Assembly (NCBI GenBank): GCA_944376455.1
Contig: CALWCO010000002.1
Coordinates: 50,590-114,589, forward strand
Reading direction: 5' to 3'
DNA: 64,000 nucleotides
From: an uncultured Clostridia bacterium
Lineage (GTDB): Bacteria; Bacillota; Clostridia; Christensenellales; Borkfalkiaceae
Under the pieces are notes generated by a model. It did not search any database. It was given only the letters and a program-made list of their open reading frames with translations, and was not told where the DNA came from. This document shows positions 17,031 to 26,113 of this stretch, in pieces (the stretch's first letter is position 1; each line of letters opens with the position of its first letter). A program made the position numbers and the translations under genes.

Positions 17031-17707
17031 CAGAAAAACAGCCCCCAAAACATACCGAACAATTCATACAGTCCGTTGACGACAAATTTGAAATAATATC
17101 CGAGAATATTGAAATATTCAACGTACGGCACAAAGCCGCTCAGGAAATTGCAAAGATAACTTTCCAGAATGAGCCCGAGCAGGATGTAATACCCGTATTG
17201 CCGCACGAAACGGAAGGCCTTGCTCCTCTTTGTGTCCAGAGCGTCCCACACGCGGAACCCGTCGAGCGGATAGAGGGGCAGGAGGTTGAATACAAAAAAG
17301 TTGAGGTTATACACCACGAGCAGCATCAGAAAATTTTTCAGGAAAATGAAGAGATAGTTCGGCTCCGTCAGATACCTGTAAGCGAGCAACATGACGGGAT
17401 ACAATAAGAACGCGAGCAAAAGATTGACGGCGACGCCGGCAACGGCAGTCAGAAAAAGTCCGCTCTTGTAATGCCGGAAATTATTCGGATTGATCGGAAC
17501 GGGTTTTGCCCAGCCGAATCCCACAAGAATGAACATCAGAAGCCCCGCGATGTCGAAGTGTTTCAACGGGTTCAGGGTCAGCCGCCCTTCCCATTTCGCC
17601 GTGGGGTCGCCGCATTTATATGCGGCAAAAGCATGCGCAAATTCATGGAGCGTCAGGATGATCACGACGGCGCAAGCACTCGCCAGCAGATATACGAATT
17701 GATCCAT
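17030..17707 (-). CDS. Site-2 protease family (M50) membrane metalloprotease
   Basis: A 225-residue polytopic membrane protein with the zinc motif HEFAH (TLHEFAHAFAAYKCGDPTAK, about 21-25) in the first helix and the NLLPLYPLDGFRVWDAL motif near 140-156, whose NPDG-like aspartate is the third zinc ligand. It belongs to the short, PDZ-less M50 branch (YwhC-like). Its gene is coupled to scpA-scpB, an arrangement common in Clostridia. The substrate is unknown. Confidence 0.88.
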   Translation of the reverse strand: MDQFVYLLASACAVVIILTLHEFAHAFAAYKCGDPTAKWEGRLTLNPLKHFDIAGLLMFILVGFGWAKPVPINPNNFRHYKSGLFLTAVAGVAVNLLLAFLLYPVMLLAYRYLTEPNYLFIFLKNFLMLLVVYNLNFFVFNLLPLYPLDGFRVWDALDTKRSKAFRFVRQYGYYILLGLILESYLCNFLSGFVPYVEYFNILGYYFKFVVNGLYELFGMFWGLFF

Positions 17708-17771
17708 GCAATTATTATATTACATTTATGGGAAAAAAGCAAGAAGAAAAAAGGATAATTGCGTGAAAGAA

Positions 17772-17796
17772 AAAAGGCGGAATTTCCGCCTTTTCG
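17772..17796 (-). terminator. Terminator after dacF
   Basis: An AAGGCGGAA-TT-TCCGCCTT hairpin. On the - strand it is followed by TTTTTTCTTT and lies about 120 bases beyond the dacF stop. Confidence 0.75.
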
Positions 17797-17916
17797 TCAA
17801 AAAATAAACCTTAAAAAAAACTTCCGCAACATTCATCCGTTTTTTTATTGTCACGTCACGGCACGATAGCGCACTGCACTGTATCCTGTATGATTATGGA
17901 TTGCGGCGCACCGTCG

Positions 17917-19092
17917 TCAGATCGCCCAATTTTCCGCCGCACGGCGGCAATAATCAAAATAATTGGCCTTTTCGGCGTCCTCACAGCTGACGATGGATAC
18001 TTTGGCGTATTCCACGCCGTCTTTGTAAACGGTCATTTCCCCGACCTTATCCCCCTTTTTCAGCGGCGCCGAAACGGAGAAGAACTGCGCGTTGCGCGTG
18101 ATGGTCGCATCCTCTGCGCCGATTTTGCAAAAGTAACGCACGGGCGCTTCCGGCATGACGGAAATCTCCTGTACTTTGCCGTTTTTGATGGTTAATTTTT
18201 CATCCAACGGCTCTGTGCCGTACACTTCGCGGTCGGCATAATTGGCAAACGTATAATCGAACATACGGCTGACCGCCGCAAAGCGGCTCTTGCTGTCGGG
18301 AGAACCGATGCAGACGGAAATGACGCGCGTATCCCCGCGTTTTGCCGTCGCCGCCAGACAGAAACCCGCCTCATTCGTGAACCCCGTCTTGCCGCCGTCG
18401 CAACCCTGGTATTGCCGTATCAGCTTATTGGTGTTGGTGATGAGCGTCGTTCTGCCTTCGGGGTGCTGAAATTCATCCGTCCATACCCCTGCAAATTGAA
18501 AATATTTCTCATTCTGAATGAGTTCGCGGAGCATCAGTGCGACATCGTGCGCACAGGAATATTGCGGATCCTTGGGCAATCCCGTGCAATTGGCAAACAG
18601 CGTGTCGCCGCAACCGAGCCCTTTGGCTCTTTCGTTCATTTTCTGCACGAACAGGTCGTCGCTGCCCGCAATGTATTCCGCCAAAGCAACACAGGCATCG
18701 TTTGCCGAACAGACCGTCACGCTCTCCATGAGTTGTTCGGCCGTATATTGTCCGCCTGCCTCCAGATAAACTTGAGAACCGCCCATGGACATGGCGTGTT
18801 CACTGACGGGAACGATGGTGTCATAATCGAGCTTTCCGCTCTTTACCGCGTCGAAAGACAGAATGAGCGTCATGATCTTGCACATACTGGCAATCGGCAA
18901 TCTCTGCGTTTCATGGAAGGCATAGACGGGCGTTGCGCTCGTTGCGTCGATGCAGTACGCCGATTTACAGGACAAATTGAGCATTTCGCTTTCCGCTTTG
19001 GCCGTCAATGCCGTCTGCCCGACGAAAAGCGAAGAGAAACACATAAACAGGGCCAGACTCCCCGCAATCAAAAACTTTTTCATCATACTCAC
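17917..19092 (-). CDS. dacF: D-alanyl-D-alanine carboxypeptidase (DacF/PBP5-like)
   Basis: An exported penicillin-binding protein that trims the fifth residue of cell-wall stem peptides. A signal peptide spans residues 1-33 (MKKFLIAGSLALFMCFSSLF onward). The catalytic SxxK is SMCK (about 68-71), SxN is SAN (about 132) and KTG is in GGKTGFT (about 233). A beta-rich C-terminal domain follows. The 391 residues match the family. GTG at 19092 has AAGAAG six bases upstream; the ATG two codons on is an alternative. It is single, between two terminators. Confidence 0.93.
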   Translation of the reverse strand: MSMMKKFLIAGSLALFMCFSSLFVGQTALTAKAESEMLNLSCKSAYCIDATSATPVYAFHETQRLPIASMCKIMTLILSFDAVKSGKLDYDTIVPVSEHAMSMGGSQVYLEAGGQYTAEQLMESVTVCSANDACVALAEYIAGSDDLFVQKMNERAKGLGCGDTLFANCTGLPKDPQYSCAHDVALMLRELIQNEKYFQFAGVWTDEFQHPEGRTTLITNTNKLIRQYQGCDGGKTGFTNEAGFCLAATAKRGDTRVISVCIGSPDSKSRFAAVSRMFDYTFANYADREVYGTEPLDEKLTIKNGKVQEISVMPEAPVRYFCKIGAEDATITRNAQFFSVSAPLKKGDKVGEMTVYKDGVEYAKVSIVSCEDAEKANYFDYCRRAAENWAI

Positions 19093-19162
19093 AGTTTTCT
19101 TCTTTTTACGTCGAAATATACAAATTTTTATCCGAAAACCATCTTTTTTATCCGTTTTTTAT

Positions 19163-19190
19163 ATAGTATGTCTGGCATAGTACAATACAA
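19163..19190 (-). promoter_or_regulatory. Putative dacF promoter overlapping the TATG-N5-CATAGTAC motif
   Basis: Read on the - strand, TTGTAT (19190-19185), a 16-base spacer and TACTAT (19168-19163) stand about 70 bases before dacF. The spacer contains one of the four copies of the 17-base motif (19167-19183), which would suit an operator. The promoter match is moderate. Confidence 0.45.
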
Positions 19191-19192
19191 AG

Positions 19193-19226
19193 AAAAATAC
19201 CAAAGTGCACCTTCGGTATTTTTTTT
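19193..19226 (-). terminator. Terminator after spoIVB
   Basis: An AAAAATACC...GGTATTTTTTT hairpin, about 35 bases beyond the spoIVB stop. It closes the recN-spoIVB transcript and is T-rich on both strands. Confidence 0.75.
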
Positions 19227-19258
19227 CTGATTTTTTATTTTTACGGGGATGGAAAAAT

Positions 19259-20275
19259 TTAATTTCCCAGCATCTTGTCGATGCCGATGCCGTATCCCCT
19301 CGTGGGATCGTTCAGAAAAACGTGGGTTACGGCGCCGATGAGCTTTCCGTCCTGCACGATCGGACTGCCGGACATTCCCTGCACGATGCCGCCCGTACGT
19401 TCGATGAGCGCGGAATCGGTGATCTTAATTACAAAATTTTTGTTTTCTTTGTTGTATTCGTCCACTTTCACGATGGAAACGGAATATTGCACGGGCGCCA
19501 GTCCGTCCACAGTTGAATAGATATACGCTTCACCCATATGCGCTTCGTTGAGGGACGCCGTTTCTATTTTTCTGTATTTTGAATAATCCAGATCTTGCCG
19601 CAAAGAGCCGTACAATCCGCAAGTATTGATTTTATCCGACGTACCTACGCCGTTCTCCCCGACGAACAGGCCTTTGAGTTCGCCCGCTTTACCGCGTACA
19701 CCTTTGGTAACGGATACGATGCTGCAATCGTACACCTTTCCGTTTGCGACCTCAAGCATATTGTTGTGCTCGTCGCATACGCCGTGCCCGAGCGCACCGA
19801 ACCTTCCGCCGTCACGGTCCAGATATGTGATCGTACCGATCCCCGAAACGCTGTCGCGGATGAGCACGCCGATCTTATAATTTCCCGTCTGCGCATCCTT
19901 GACGGGCGAAAGGCTGACTTCCCGTTCGTCGCCGTCCCGTTCATAAGTAATTTCAATCTCTTTTCCGCGGGAGGCATTGAGCTTCTCGTTCAACTGCCCT
20001 ACATCTCCGACTTCCAGTCCCGCCACTTCGGTGATCAGGTCTCCGCTCTGCAATCCCGCATCCCGCGCGGGAGAACACATTCCGTTTTCCGTCTTCACGT
20101 CGCCGACCGCGACGATCTGCACGCCGCCCATTCCGAGCAGAAATCCGGCGGTATTTCCGCCGAGATATACCGTCCTTCCCTGTGCCCCCGCCGTAATTCC
20201 GGCCGCACCGAAACCCGTTACCAAGAGGGACAGGATAAAAATACAATTCAGTAGAAAATAAGAAAGTTTGCGCAT
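19259..20275 (-). CDS. spoIVB: SpoIVB signalling serine peptidase
   Basis: SpoIVB is secreted from the forespore and cuts SpoIVFA to switch on sigma-K processing. The 338-residue product has an N-terminal membrane anchor (about 5-28), a PDZ domain (about 45-125, with GVQIVAVGDV and AGLQSGDLI) and the S55 peptidase domain with the catalytic serine in VQGMSGSPIVQDG (about 298-310) and GHGVCDEH near 165. The ATG at 20275 follows GAGGAG. In many Firmicutes spo0A comes next; here a terminator and dacF follow instead. Confidence 0.93.
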   Translation of the reverse strand: MRKLSYFLLNCIFILSLLVTGFGAAGITAGAQGRTVYLGGNTAGFLLGMGGVQIVAVGDVKTENGMCSPARDAGLQSGDLITEVAGLEVGDVGQLNEKLNASRGKEIEITYERDGDEREVSLSPVKDAQTGNYKIGVLIRDSVSGIGTITYLDRDGGRFGALGHGVCDEHNNMLEVANGKVYDCSIVSVTKGVRGKAGELKGLFVGENGVGTSDKINTCGLYGSLRQDLDYSKYRKIETASLNEAHMGEAYIYSTVDGLAPVQYSVSIVKVDEYNKENKNFVIKITDSALIERTGGIVQGMSGSPIVQDGKLIGAVTHVFLNDPTRGYGIGIDKMLGN

Positions 20276-20329
20276 AATCACTCCTCAACATGAGTTAATT
20301 TGCGCAAACTTTTCAGAGCTATTCTCTTT

Positions 20330-22039
20330 TCAGACGTTTTGCGAAAGTATATTTTTGAGCTTTTTGGCAGAATCTATCATTTCTTTGGCGTGTTTCTCGG
20401 CAAATTCGCTCCCGGCGTCCCCGCCGAGAAGGCGCACCAGCTCGGCAACGCGCTCTTCGTCGGACAATCGGAGGACTTTTGTGCAGGTCTTGTCCGCACT
20501 TTCTTCTTTGCGGATGAGGAAATCCCTGTCCGCCATGCAGACGATCTGCGCAAGGTGCGAAACGGCAATGATCTGCGTATTCCGTGCGATCATGGCGAAT
20601 TTTTCGGCGACCACCTTGGCCGTTTTTCCCGAGATGCCCGCATCGATCTCGTCAAAAATATAAGTCGATATACCGTTGACGCCCGAAAGCTGTGTCTTGA
20701 CGGCGAGCATAAACCGGCTCATTTCGCCGCCGCTGATGATCTTTGACAGCGGTTTCAACGGTTCTCCTGCGTTGGCCGAAAAGAGAAATCGCACTTCGTC
20801 CAGACCGTTGGCGGTCGCTCTGTCGGCGTCCGTTGCCGTATACGGTGCAAATTCCGTTTCAAAGCGCGCGGAAGGTATGTTCAGCGTCTTTAATTCCGCG
20901 ACCACGCGTGCCGTAAAATCCGCCGCTGTCTTTTTTCTGACGTCCGTCAGCCGCCCGCAGAGCGCATAGATCTCTTTGCGGCATTTCTCCATCGCGGACT
21001 TTATCCGTTCGGCCTCTTCCCCGCTGTGAGAAAGCATATCGTACTCTTCGCGGGCTTTATCCAAAAAGGCCAGGACATCTTTGATCTGCGGACCGTATTT
21101 GCGCTTAAGCCTTTTGATCTCATCCAGACGGTTTTCCGTCTCCGTCCGTTCGTTTTCGTCAAAATATACTTCTTCGCCGAGCGAAGAAAGCGTGTCGGCG
21201 AGGTCCTCGGCCTCCGCCTGCAGATTTTCCAACCGTTCGCACGCCTCGATATAGGCGGGATCGAGGGACGCGATGCCGCTCATTGCGCGGGCGGCCGTGC
21301 GGAGCGCGTCCGTACCCGCACCGTCGGCGGTCAGGGCTTCTTCCGCTTCCCGCAAGGCCGAGAGAATTTTTTCCACGGCGTTCATCTTTGCGCGGCGGGC
21401 GAGAAGTTCGTCCTCTTCCCCGTCCTTCAGCTCCGCCTTCTCGATCTCTTCGATCTGAAAGGAAAGAATATCCAGCCGACGGCTTCTCTCTCCGTCGTCC
21501 GCACCCAGACGGTCAAGGTGTTTTTTATCCTCGCGCAATGCCGCTGTCTTTGCGGCGAGTTGTTCCTTCAACGCAAGGAGTTCTTCCCCCGCCGCATCGT
21601 CGAGCACTTTCAGTTGGTTGGACTCCTTCAACAGGAAAAAATGTTCGCTCTGGCCGTGGACGTCGACGAGATGTGCCGTCAGACGTCGGAGCATCGCGCC
21701 GTTGGCGGGCACGCCGTTGATACGGATGGAAGAACGCCCTTCCTGCGTGAATTTGCGTTGGATGACGAGCAGATCGTCTACCGCCAGCTCCATTTCTTCC
21801 AGTGCCCGTTGCACGCCTTCGTTCGCCGTTATGTCAAACTCCGCCGATACGGAACATTCGTTCCGACCGTATCGGATCATGGACTTATCCGCCTTTGCGC
21901 CCAACACGAAATTGACGGAATCGAGAATCACAGATTTACCCGATCCCGTTTCGCCCGAAAGAACGTTGAGCCCCGCGCAAAACTCTATTTCCGCTTCATC
22001 GATCAAAGCGACGTTATGAATATTCAGCCTGTTCAGCAT
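20330..22039 (-). CDS. recN: DNA repair protein RecN
   Basis: An SMC-like ATPase for double-strand break repair. The 569 residues carry Walker A GETGSGKS (29-36), a long central coiled coil (about 155-370), the ABC signature ISGGEMSRFMLAVK (about 455) and Walker B YIFDEIDAGISG (about 480). Length and order match RecN. It lies between argR and spoIVB, as in other Firmicutes. Confidence 0.96.
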   Translation of the reverse strand: MLNRLNIHNVALIDEAEIEFCAGLNVLSGETGSGKSVILDSVNFVLGAKADKSMIRYGRNECSVSAEFDITANEGVQRALEEMELAVDDLLVIQRKFTQEGRSSIRINGVPANGAMLRRLTAHLVDVHGQSEHFFLLKESNQLKVLDDAAGEELLALKEQLAAKTAALREDKKHLDRLGADDGERSRRLDILSFQIEEIEKAELKDGEEDELLARRAKMNAVEKILSALREAEEALTADGAGTDALRTAARAMSGIASLDPAYIEACERLENLQAEAEDLADTLSSLGEEVYFDENERTETENRLDEIKRLKRKYGPQIKDVLAFLDKAREEYDMLSHSGEEAERIKSAMEKCRKEIYALCGRLTDVRKKTAADFTARVVAELKTLNIPSARFETEFAPYTATDADRATANGLDEVRFLFSANAGEPLKPLSKIISGGEMSRFMLAVKTQLSGVNGISTYIFDEIDAGISGKTAKVVAEKFAMIARNTQIIAVSHLAQIVCMADRDFLIRKEESADKTCTKVLRLSDEERVAELVRLLGGDAGSEFAEKHAKEMIDSAKKLKNILSQNV

Positions 22040-22079
22040 AAAACCATCTTTTTTCCGTGTATTTCTATTTTTGCTGTCT

Positions 22080-22535
22080 TTACTTCAGCATTCCGTTGAG
22101 TTTTTCCATGATCTTTTGCGCGGCGGCCTCATCTTTGCAGGCGGCGAACAGAGTATCGTCTCCCGCGACGGTGCCGACGACTTCCTCAAAGTCGAGTTCG
22201 TCGAGTACCAACCCCGCATTGGACGCATTGCCCGAAAGGGTCTTGATGACCACCAGATTACAGGCACAGCGCACGCTGATGACGCTTTCCTTGAACAAAT
22301 TCCGGAATTTTCCCGGCAATATTTCCGCACCGCTTTCCTTCAGATAGGAATAGCGGTACTTCTTCTTTTCTCCGCTGATCTTGAAGAGGTGCAGGCTCTT
22401 TATGTCGCGGGAGACGGTCGCTTGCGTCACGGGATAATTTTCTTCATTAAGCGCACGGCAAAGTTCTTCCTGCGTTTCAATCTCCTGTTTTGCGATGATC
22501 TCGAGTATCTTGGCTTGTCTTTCTTCCCGCAACAT
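22080..22535 (-). CDS. argR: Arginine repressor
   Basis: A 151-residue regulator with an N-terminal winged helix (MLREERQAKILEIIAKQEI, then PVTQATVSRDIKSLHL) and a C-terminal hexamerisation and arginine-binding domain (VGTVAGDDTLFAACKD, near 118-133, with the GDD signature). It controls arginine metabolism genes, none of which are in this window. Placement between nadK and recN is the classic arrangement. Confidence 0.95.
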   Translation of the reverse strand: MLREERQAKILEIIAKQEIETQEELCRALNEENYPVTQATVSRDIKSLHLFKISGEKKKYRYSYLKESGAEILPGKFRNLFKESVISVRCACNLVVIKTLSGNASNAGLVLDELDFEEVVGTVAGDDTLFAACKDEAAAQKIMEKLNGMLK

Positions 22536-22589
22536 AGTCTTCCCCCCTTTGCGCTGTTTCCATAATATAATATAGCATTCTTCAATATA

Positions 22590-23387
22590 TCAGCCGAAAA
22601 GTTTCCGATTGACCGCCTGAAAGAGGCGGTTGACGTCTCTCGTGACGAATTCTGCCGTAAACGGCGCGCGACGAATGGTCAGGCGGGCGGTCTTGGTCAC
22701 CGTCCCCACCGGCCGACCGTCGGCATATAATTTGAGATCCTCTTTTTCCTCCGATAAATCGAAGGAGAACTCACCCGAATCGGAGACGACCAACGGCCTG
22801 GTACGAAGTCCCATGGCACAGATCGGCGTGACGATGAACGCCCTGACGTCGGGCGCGAGAATGGACCCGCCGGCGGAGAGAGAGTATGCCGTCGAGCCCG
22901 TCGGCGTGGCGATCGCCAGCCCGTCCGCGACGTAATTTTGTATTTTTTCTCCGTTAAGGATCAGCCCGAAACGCGCCACCTGATGGCCGTAAGAACGGGT
23001 GTAGTCCCGTTGCAAAACCGTTTCGTTCAAGGCATAGACCGTCTTGTCGTCGAGGTTTATTTCCAAAATCGTCCGCGGCAAAACGGTGTGTTCGCCGCAG
23101 ACCAGATCGACGACCTTATCCGTTTCGGCGGCTTCAAACTCGGAAAGAAAGCCGAGGTTGCCGTAATTGACGCCGACGACCTTGATGTCCTGTTTGCCCG
23201 CAATGACGGCGGCGTGCAAAAGCGCGCCGTCGCCGCCGAGGACGACGACGCAATCGACGCCGTGCAGTTCCGCACCCGTATGAATGACCTTCACGGCGCA
23301 ACCGCGGGAACGGAATCGGGAGATCAGGCGCGGCACAACCTCTTTATCCCGGACTTTTTCTTTTTTATAGACAATTCCGATCTTCAT
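22590..23387 (-). CDS. nadK: NAD kinase
   Basis: Makes NADP+ from NAD+. The 265-residue protein shows the GGDG catalytic motif in VVLGGDGALLHAAV (about 50), NYGNLGFLSEFE (about 79) and the substrate loop ATPTGSTAYSLSAGG (about 160-174). Size and motifs match the family. It lies in the tlyA-nadK-argR-recN run. Confidence 0.95.
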   Translation of the reverse strand: MKIGIVYKKEKVRDKEVVPRLISRFRSRGCAVKVIHTGAELHGVDCVVVLGGDGALLHAAVIAGKQDIKVVGVNYGNLGFLSEFEAAETDKVVDLVCGEHTVLPRTILEINLDDKTVYALNETVLQRDYTRSYGHQVARFGLILNGEKIQNYVADGLAIATPTGSTAYSLSAGGSILAPDVRAFIVTPICAMGLRTRPLVVSDSGEFSFDLSEEKEDLKLYADGRPVGTVTKTARLTIRRAPFTAEFVTRDVNRLFQAVNRKLFG

Positions 23388-23460
23388 TTTTCTCTGTTCT
23401 TTTGCTTTGAGTTTTTTCTTTTTTTAATCTCGTTTCTTCGGCTTACTTTATTATATAAGA

Positions 23461-24237
23461 TTATATAAGGTGCTCCGATTTATCGCCTATGGTCTTCCTG
23501 TCGGCGCAAAGACCTTGCTCTTTGCCGAGCAGAATGACATATTCCACGTTTTTCTTTGGCCGTAAGGGTACATTGACGATGTCGACGGGATACAGGCCTG
23601 CCGCAATGCAGGCATCATAGATCTTTTCGACAATCTTGCGGCGCTTTTTTGCGTCTGTCACGATGCCGCTTTTGGAAAGCTCCCGTTTGTTGTTGCATTC
23701 AAATTGCGGCTTGATCAGGGCGAGCACGACGCCTTGCGGAGAAGTGATGTCGAAAAGTACGGGCAAAATGAGTTCCAGGGAAATAAAGCTCACGTCGATG
23801 ACCACGCCGTCGAGCGGTTGGGGAAAATCCTCTTTTTTGAGAAAACGCGCGTTGACGTTTTCCATATTGACGATGCGTCCGTCTCCGCACAGCGACGGAT
23901 CCAAAAGACTTTCGCCCACGTCCACGCAATATACCTTTTTCGCCCCGAATTGCAACAGACAGTCGGTAAAACCGCCCGTACTCGCGCCGATGTCCGCGAA
24001 AATCTTTCCGCCGACGTCGACTTTTTCCTTGAAAGCGCGCAATGCCCGGGACAGTTTATAGCCGCCGTTGGAAACATACCGTTCCTGCGGCGGAAGAAAG
24101 ACCACGGTATCGTTGTCGCCGATTTCGCCCGAGGGGCGCACGGTTCTTCCGTTGACCTGCACCTCTCCGCGGTCAATGGCCTGCGCGGCCTTTGTGCGGG
24201 AGCCGTAATGCCCCGCGCAATATTTATCCGCTCTCAT
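23461..24237 (-). CDS. tlyA: TlyA-family rRNA (ribose-2'-O) methyltransferase
   Basis: A 258-residue protein with an N-terminal S4 RNA-binding domain (MRADKYCAGHYGSRTKAAQA to about 60) and an RrmJ-like Rossmann methyltransferase whose AdoMet motif is FADIGASTGGFTDCLL (about 80-95). VIDVSFISLELILP lies near 145. TlyA methylates 16S and/or 23S rRNA; some family members were also called haemolysins. It starts 16 bases after the dxs stop. Confidence 0.92.
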   Translation of the reverse strand: MRADKYCAGHYGSRTKAAQAIDRGEVQVNGRTVRPSGEIGDNDTVVFLPPQERYVSNGGYKLSRALRAFKEKVDVGGKIFADIGASTGGFTDCLLQFGAKKVYCVDVGESLLDPSLCGDGRIVNMENVNARFLKKEDFPQPLDGVVIDVSFISLELILPVLFDITSPQGVVLALIKPQFECNNKRELSKSGIVTDAKKRRKIVEKIYDACIAAGLYPVDIVNVPLRPKKNVEYVILLGKEQGLCADRKTIGDKSEHLI

Positions 24238-24253
24238 CGTTGTTTATCCGTTT

Positions 24254-25966
24254 TCATGGTTTTTCGTTCAGAATACAGGCAACCATTCGGGCACGGTCCC
24301 AGCCGTATTCTTCCTGCAATTGCGAAATGCCGCCCTGCGGGATGAACTTGTCAAAATAAGCAAAATTATCGATTCGTTTGCCGCTGTTGAGATAGAAACG
24401 GTCGATCTGATCTCCGAGACCGCCATGTAGCACGTTGTCCTCAATGGTCAGAATGCGGGGCGAGGAAATGTCTTTCAGAAGCTCCTCGTCGAGCGGTTTG
24501 ACGAAACGCGCATTGACGATGTCAAACGGCACCCCCGTCTCTTTTCGGAGGTCAAACGCCAGGGAAATTGCCCGTTCGCCTGCGGCGAGGACGGTCAGGT
24601 CGGCGTCGCTTTTTTCCGTCAGGTATTCAAACGTACCGATCCCCACTTTTCTCCTGCGTCCGAAGGCCGCCCGCGCCGAGCGCGGATAGCGTATCGCCAG
24701 CGGGTGATCGTACGTCAGGGAAAATTCCAGCATGTCGGCCAACTCTTCCCCGTCCTTGGGGACGGCGACGGCTATATTGGGAATGAGCGAAAGATAGGAC
24801 AGGTCAAAAACCCCTTGATGCGTTTCACCGTCCGCACCTGAAACGCCCCCGCGATCGATGCAGAAGGTTACGGGCAGGTCCTGCGCGCTGACGTCGTGGA
24901 TGAGCTCGTCAAAGGCGCGCTGTAAAAAAGTGGAATAAATGGCATAGTAGGGTTTAAGGCCTCCCTGCGCCATGGCGGCACAGAGCACGGCGGCATTCTC
25001 TTCGCATATTCCGACGTCGAAAGAACGGTCGGGATATGTGTTGAAGAAGGGACGCAAGCCCAAGGCATCGGTCATTGCCGCCGTCACTGCGACGACGCGG
25101 CCGTCCTTTCCCGCCAATTCGAGCATTTTTTCGCCAAATATGGAAGAATATTCCCGTTCGGCGATCGCGCCGTCGGGTGCGACGCCGTGTGTTTTTACGG
25201 GGTTTTCCTCACAGAAATCATACCCCATCCCTTTTTTGGTCTTGATGTGCAGGAGTACGCTGGTTGTCTGTAAAAGCGCATCGGCTTCTTTCAAAGCCGC
25301 AGTGACTTCTCCGAGATCGTTGCCGTTGACCACGCCGATGTATTTTACGCCGTATTGCTCGATGAGCGCGATGTTCTTCTTTTTCAGTTCTTCGCTCTTC
25401 GCGCTCTGCACCAGCAGTTCATGCGTCCCGCCGACCGTCGGGGAAATGGACATATCGTTGTCGTTGAGAACAATGAGTATCTTTACGCCGAGAACGGACA
25501 ATCCGTTCAGCGCTTCATAGATGAGTCCGTTGTTGAACGATCCGTCGCCGATGACGGCGATGACGCGGCGCGGTTCCCCTTTCAGGTCGAATGCCTTCGC
25601 CAGTCCCATGGCGGCGGAAACGGAATTGCCCGCATGGCCCGTGTCGTAACAGTCGTATGCGCTTTCCTTCCGCTTGGGAAATCCGGAGAGCCCGCCTTTT
25701 TGGCGCAACGTGGAAAAGGCGTCGTACCGTCCGGATAACAGCTTATAGGCATAACACTGGTGCCCGACGTCCCACACGACTTTGTCCCGCGGAAAATCGA
25801 ACACGGAAAACATGCCGACGGTCAGTTCGACGACGCCGAGATTGGACGAAAGATGCCCGCCACAGGCGGTTACGGTTTCTATAATTTTACGGCGCAACTC
25901 CTCGCAGAGTTTTTCCTTCTCTGCCGCGGAGAGCGATTGGATGTTCAGATCTTTTTGTTCCAGCAT
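24254..25966 (-). CDS. dxs: 1-deoxy-D-xylulose-5-phosphate synthase
   Basis: First enzyme of the MEP isoprenoid pathway. It condenses pyruvate and glyceraldehyde-3-phosphate with thiamine diphosphate. The thiamine motif GDGSFNNGLIYEALN lies near residues 140-154, GHAGNSVSAAMGLAKAF near 110, and the transketolase-like centre DRGGVSGADGETHQG near 365. The 570 residues are shorter than the usual 620 but all blocks are present. ATG at 25966 is preferred over a TTG three codons earlier. IspA and IspH of the same pathway are also in the window. Confidence 0.94.
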   Translation of the reverse strand: MLEQKDLNIQSLSAAEKEKLCEELRRKIIETVTACGGHLSSNLGVVELTVGMFSVFDFPRDKVVWDVGHQCYAYKLLSGRYDAFSTLRQKGGLSGFPKRKESAYDCYDTGHAGNSVSAAMGLAKAFDLKGEPRRVIAVIGDGSFNNGLIYEALNGLSVLGVKILIVLNDNDMSISPTVGGTHELLVQSAKSEELKKKNIALIEQYGVKYIGVVNGNDLGEVTAALKEADALLQTTSVLLHIKTKKGMGYDFCEENPVKTHGVAPDGAIAEREYSSIFGEKMLELAGKDGRVVAVTAAMTDALGLRPFFNTYPDRSFDVGICEENAAVLCAAMAQGGLKPYYAIYSTFLQRAFDELIHDVSAQDLPVTFCIDRGGVSGADGETHQGVFDLSYLSLIPNIAVAVPKDGEELADMLEFSLTYDHPLAIRYPRSARAAFGRRRKVGIGTFEYLTEKSDADLTVLAAGERAISLAFDLRKETGVPFDIVNARFVKPLDEELLKDISSPRILTIEDNVLHGGLGDQIDRFYLNSGKRIDNFAYFDKFIPQGGISQLQEEYGWDRARMVACILNEKP

Positions 25967-26000
25967 TATCTTCAACGCCTACCCTTTGTTTTTCTCCCGA

Positions 26001-26041
26001 CGGCGCGCCGTGCGATTCCATGGGGATCGCGCAGCGCGCCG
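26001..26041. repeat. Large GC-rich hairpin between ispA and dxs
   Basis: CGGCGCGC pairs with GCGCGCCG around an imperfect inner stem (GTGCGAT/ATCGCGC). No T-run follows on either strand, so it may act as an RNA stabiliser or attenuating structure rather than a terminator. Confidence 0.5.
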
Positions 26042-26113
26042 CATTATTTTTTCGCCCGACCGATCCGCCGATACCGCACGAGACATGAAAAAATGTTACG
26101 CCGTCGGCGAATG

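Noticed and set aside
19167..19183. The CATAGTAC motif as a sigma-G or sigma-E -10 element
   Set aside because: No matching -35 sequence at the right distance in any of the four copies, and orientation does not fit the neighbouring genes.
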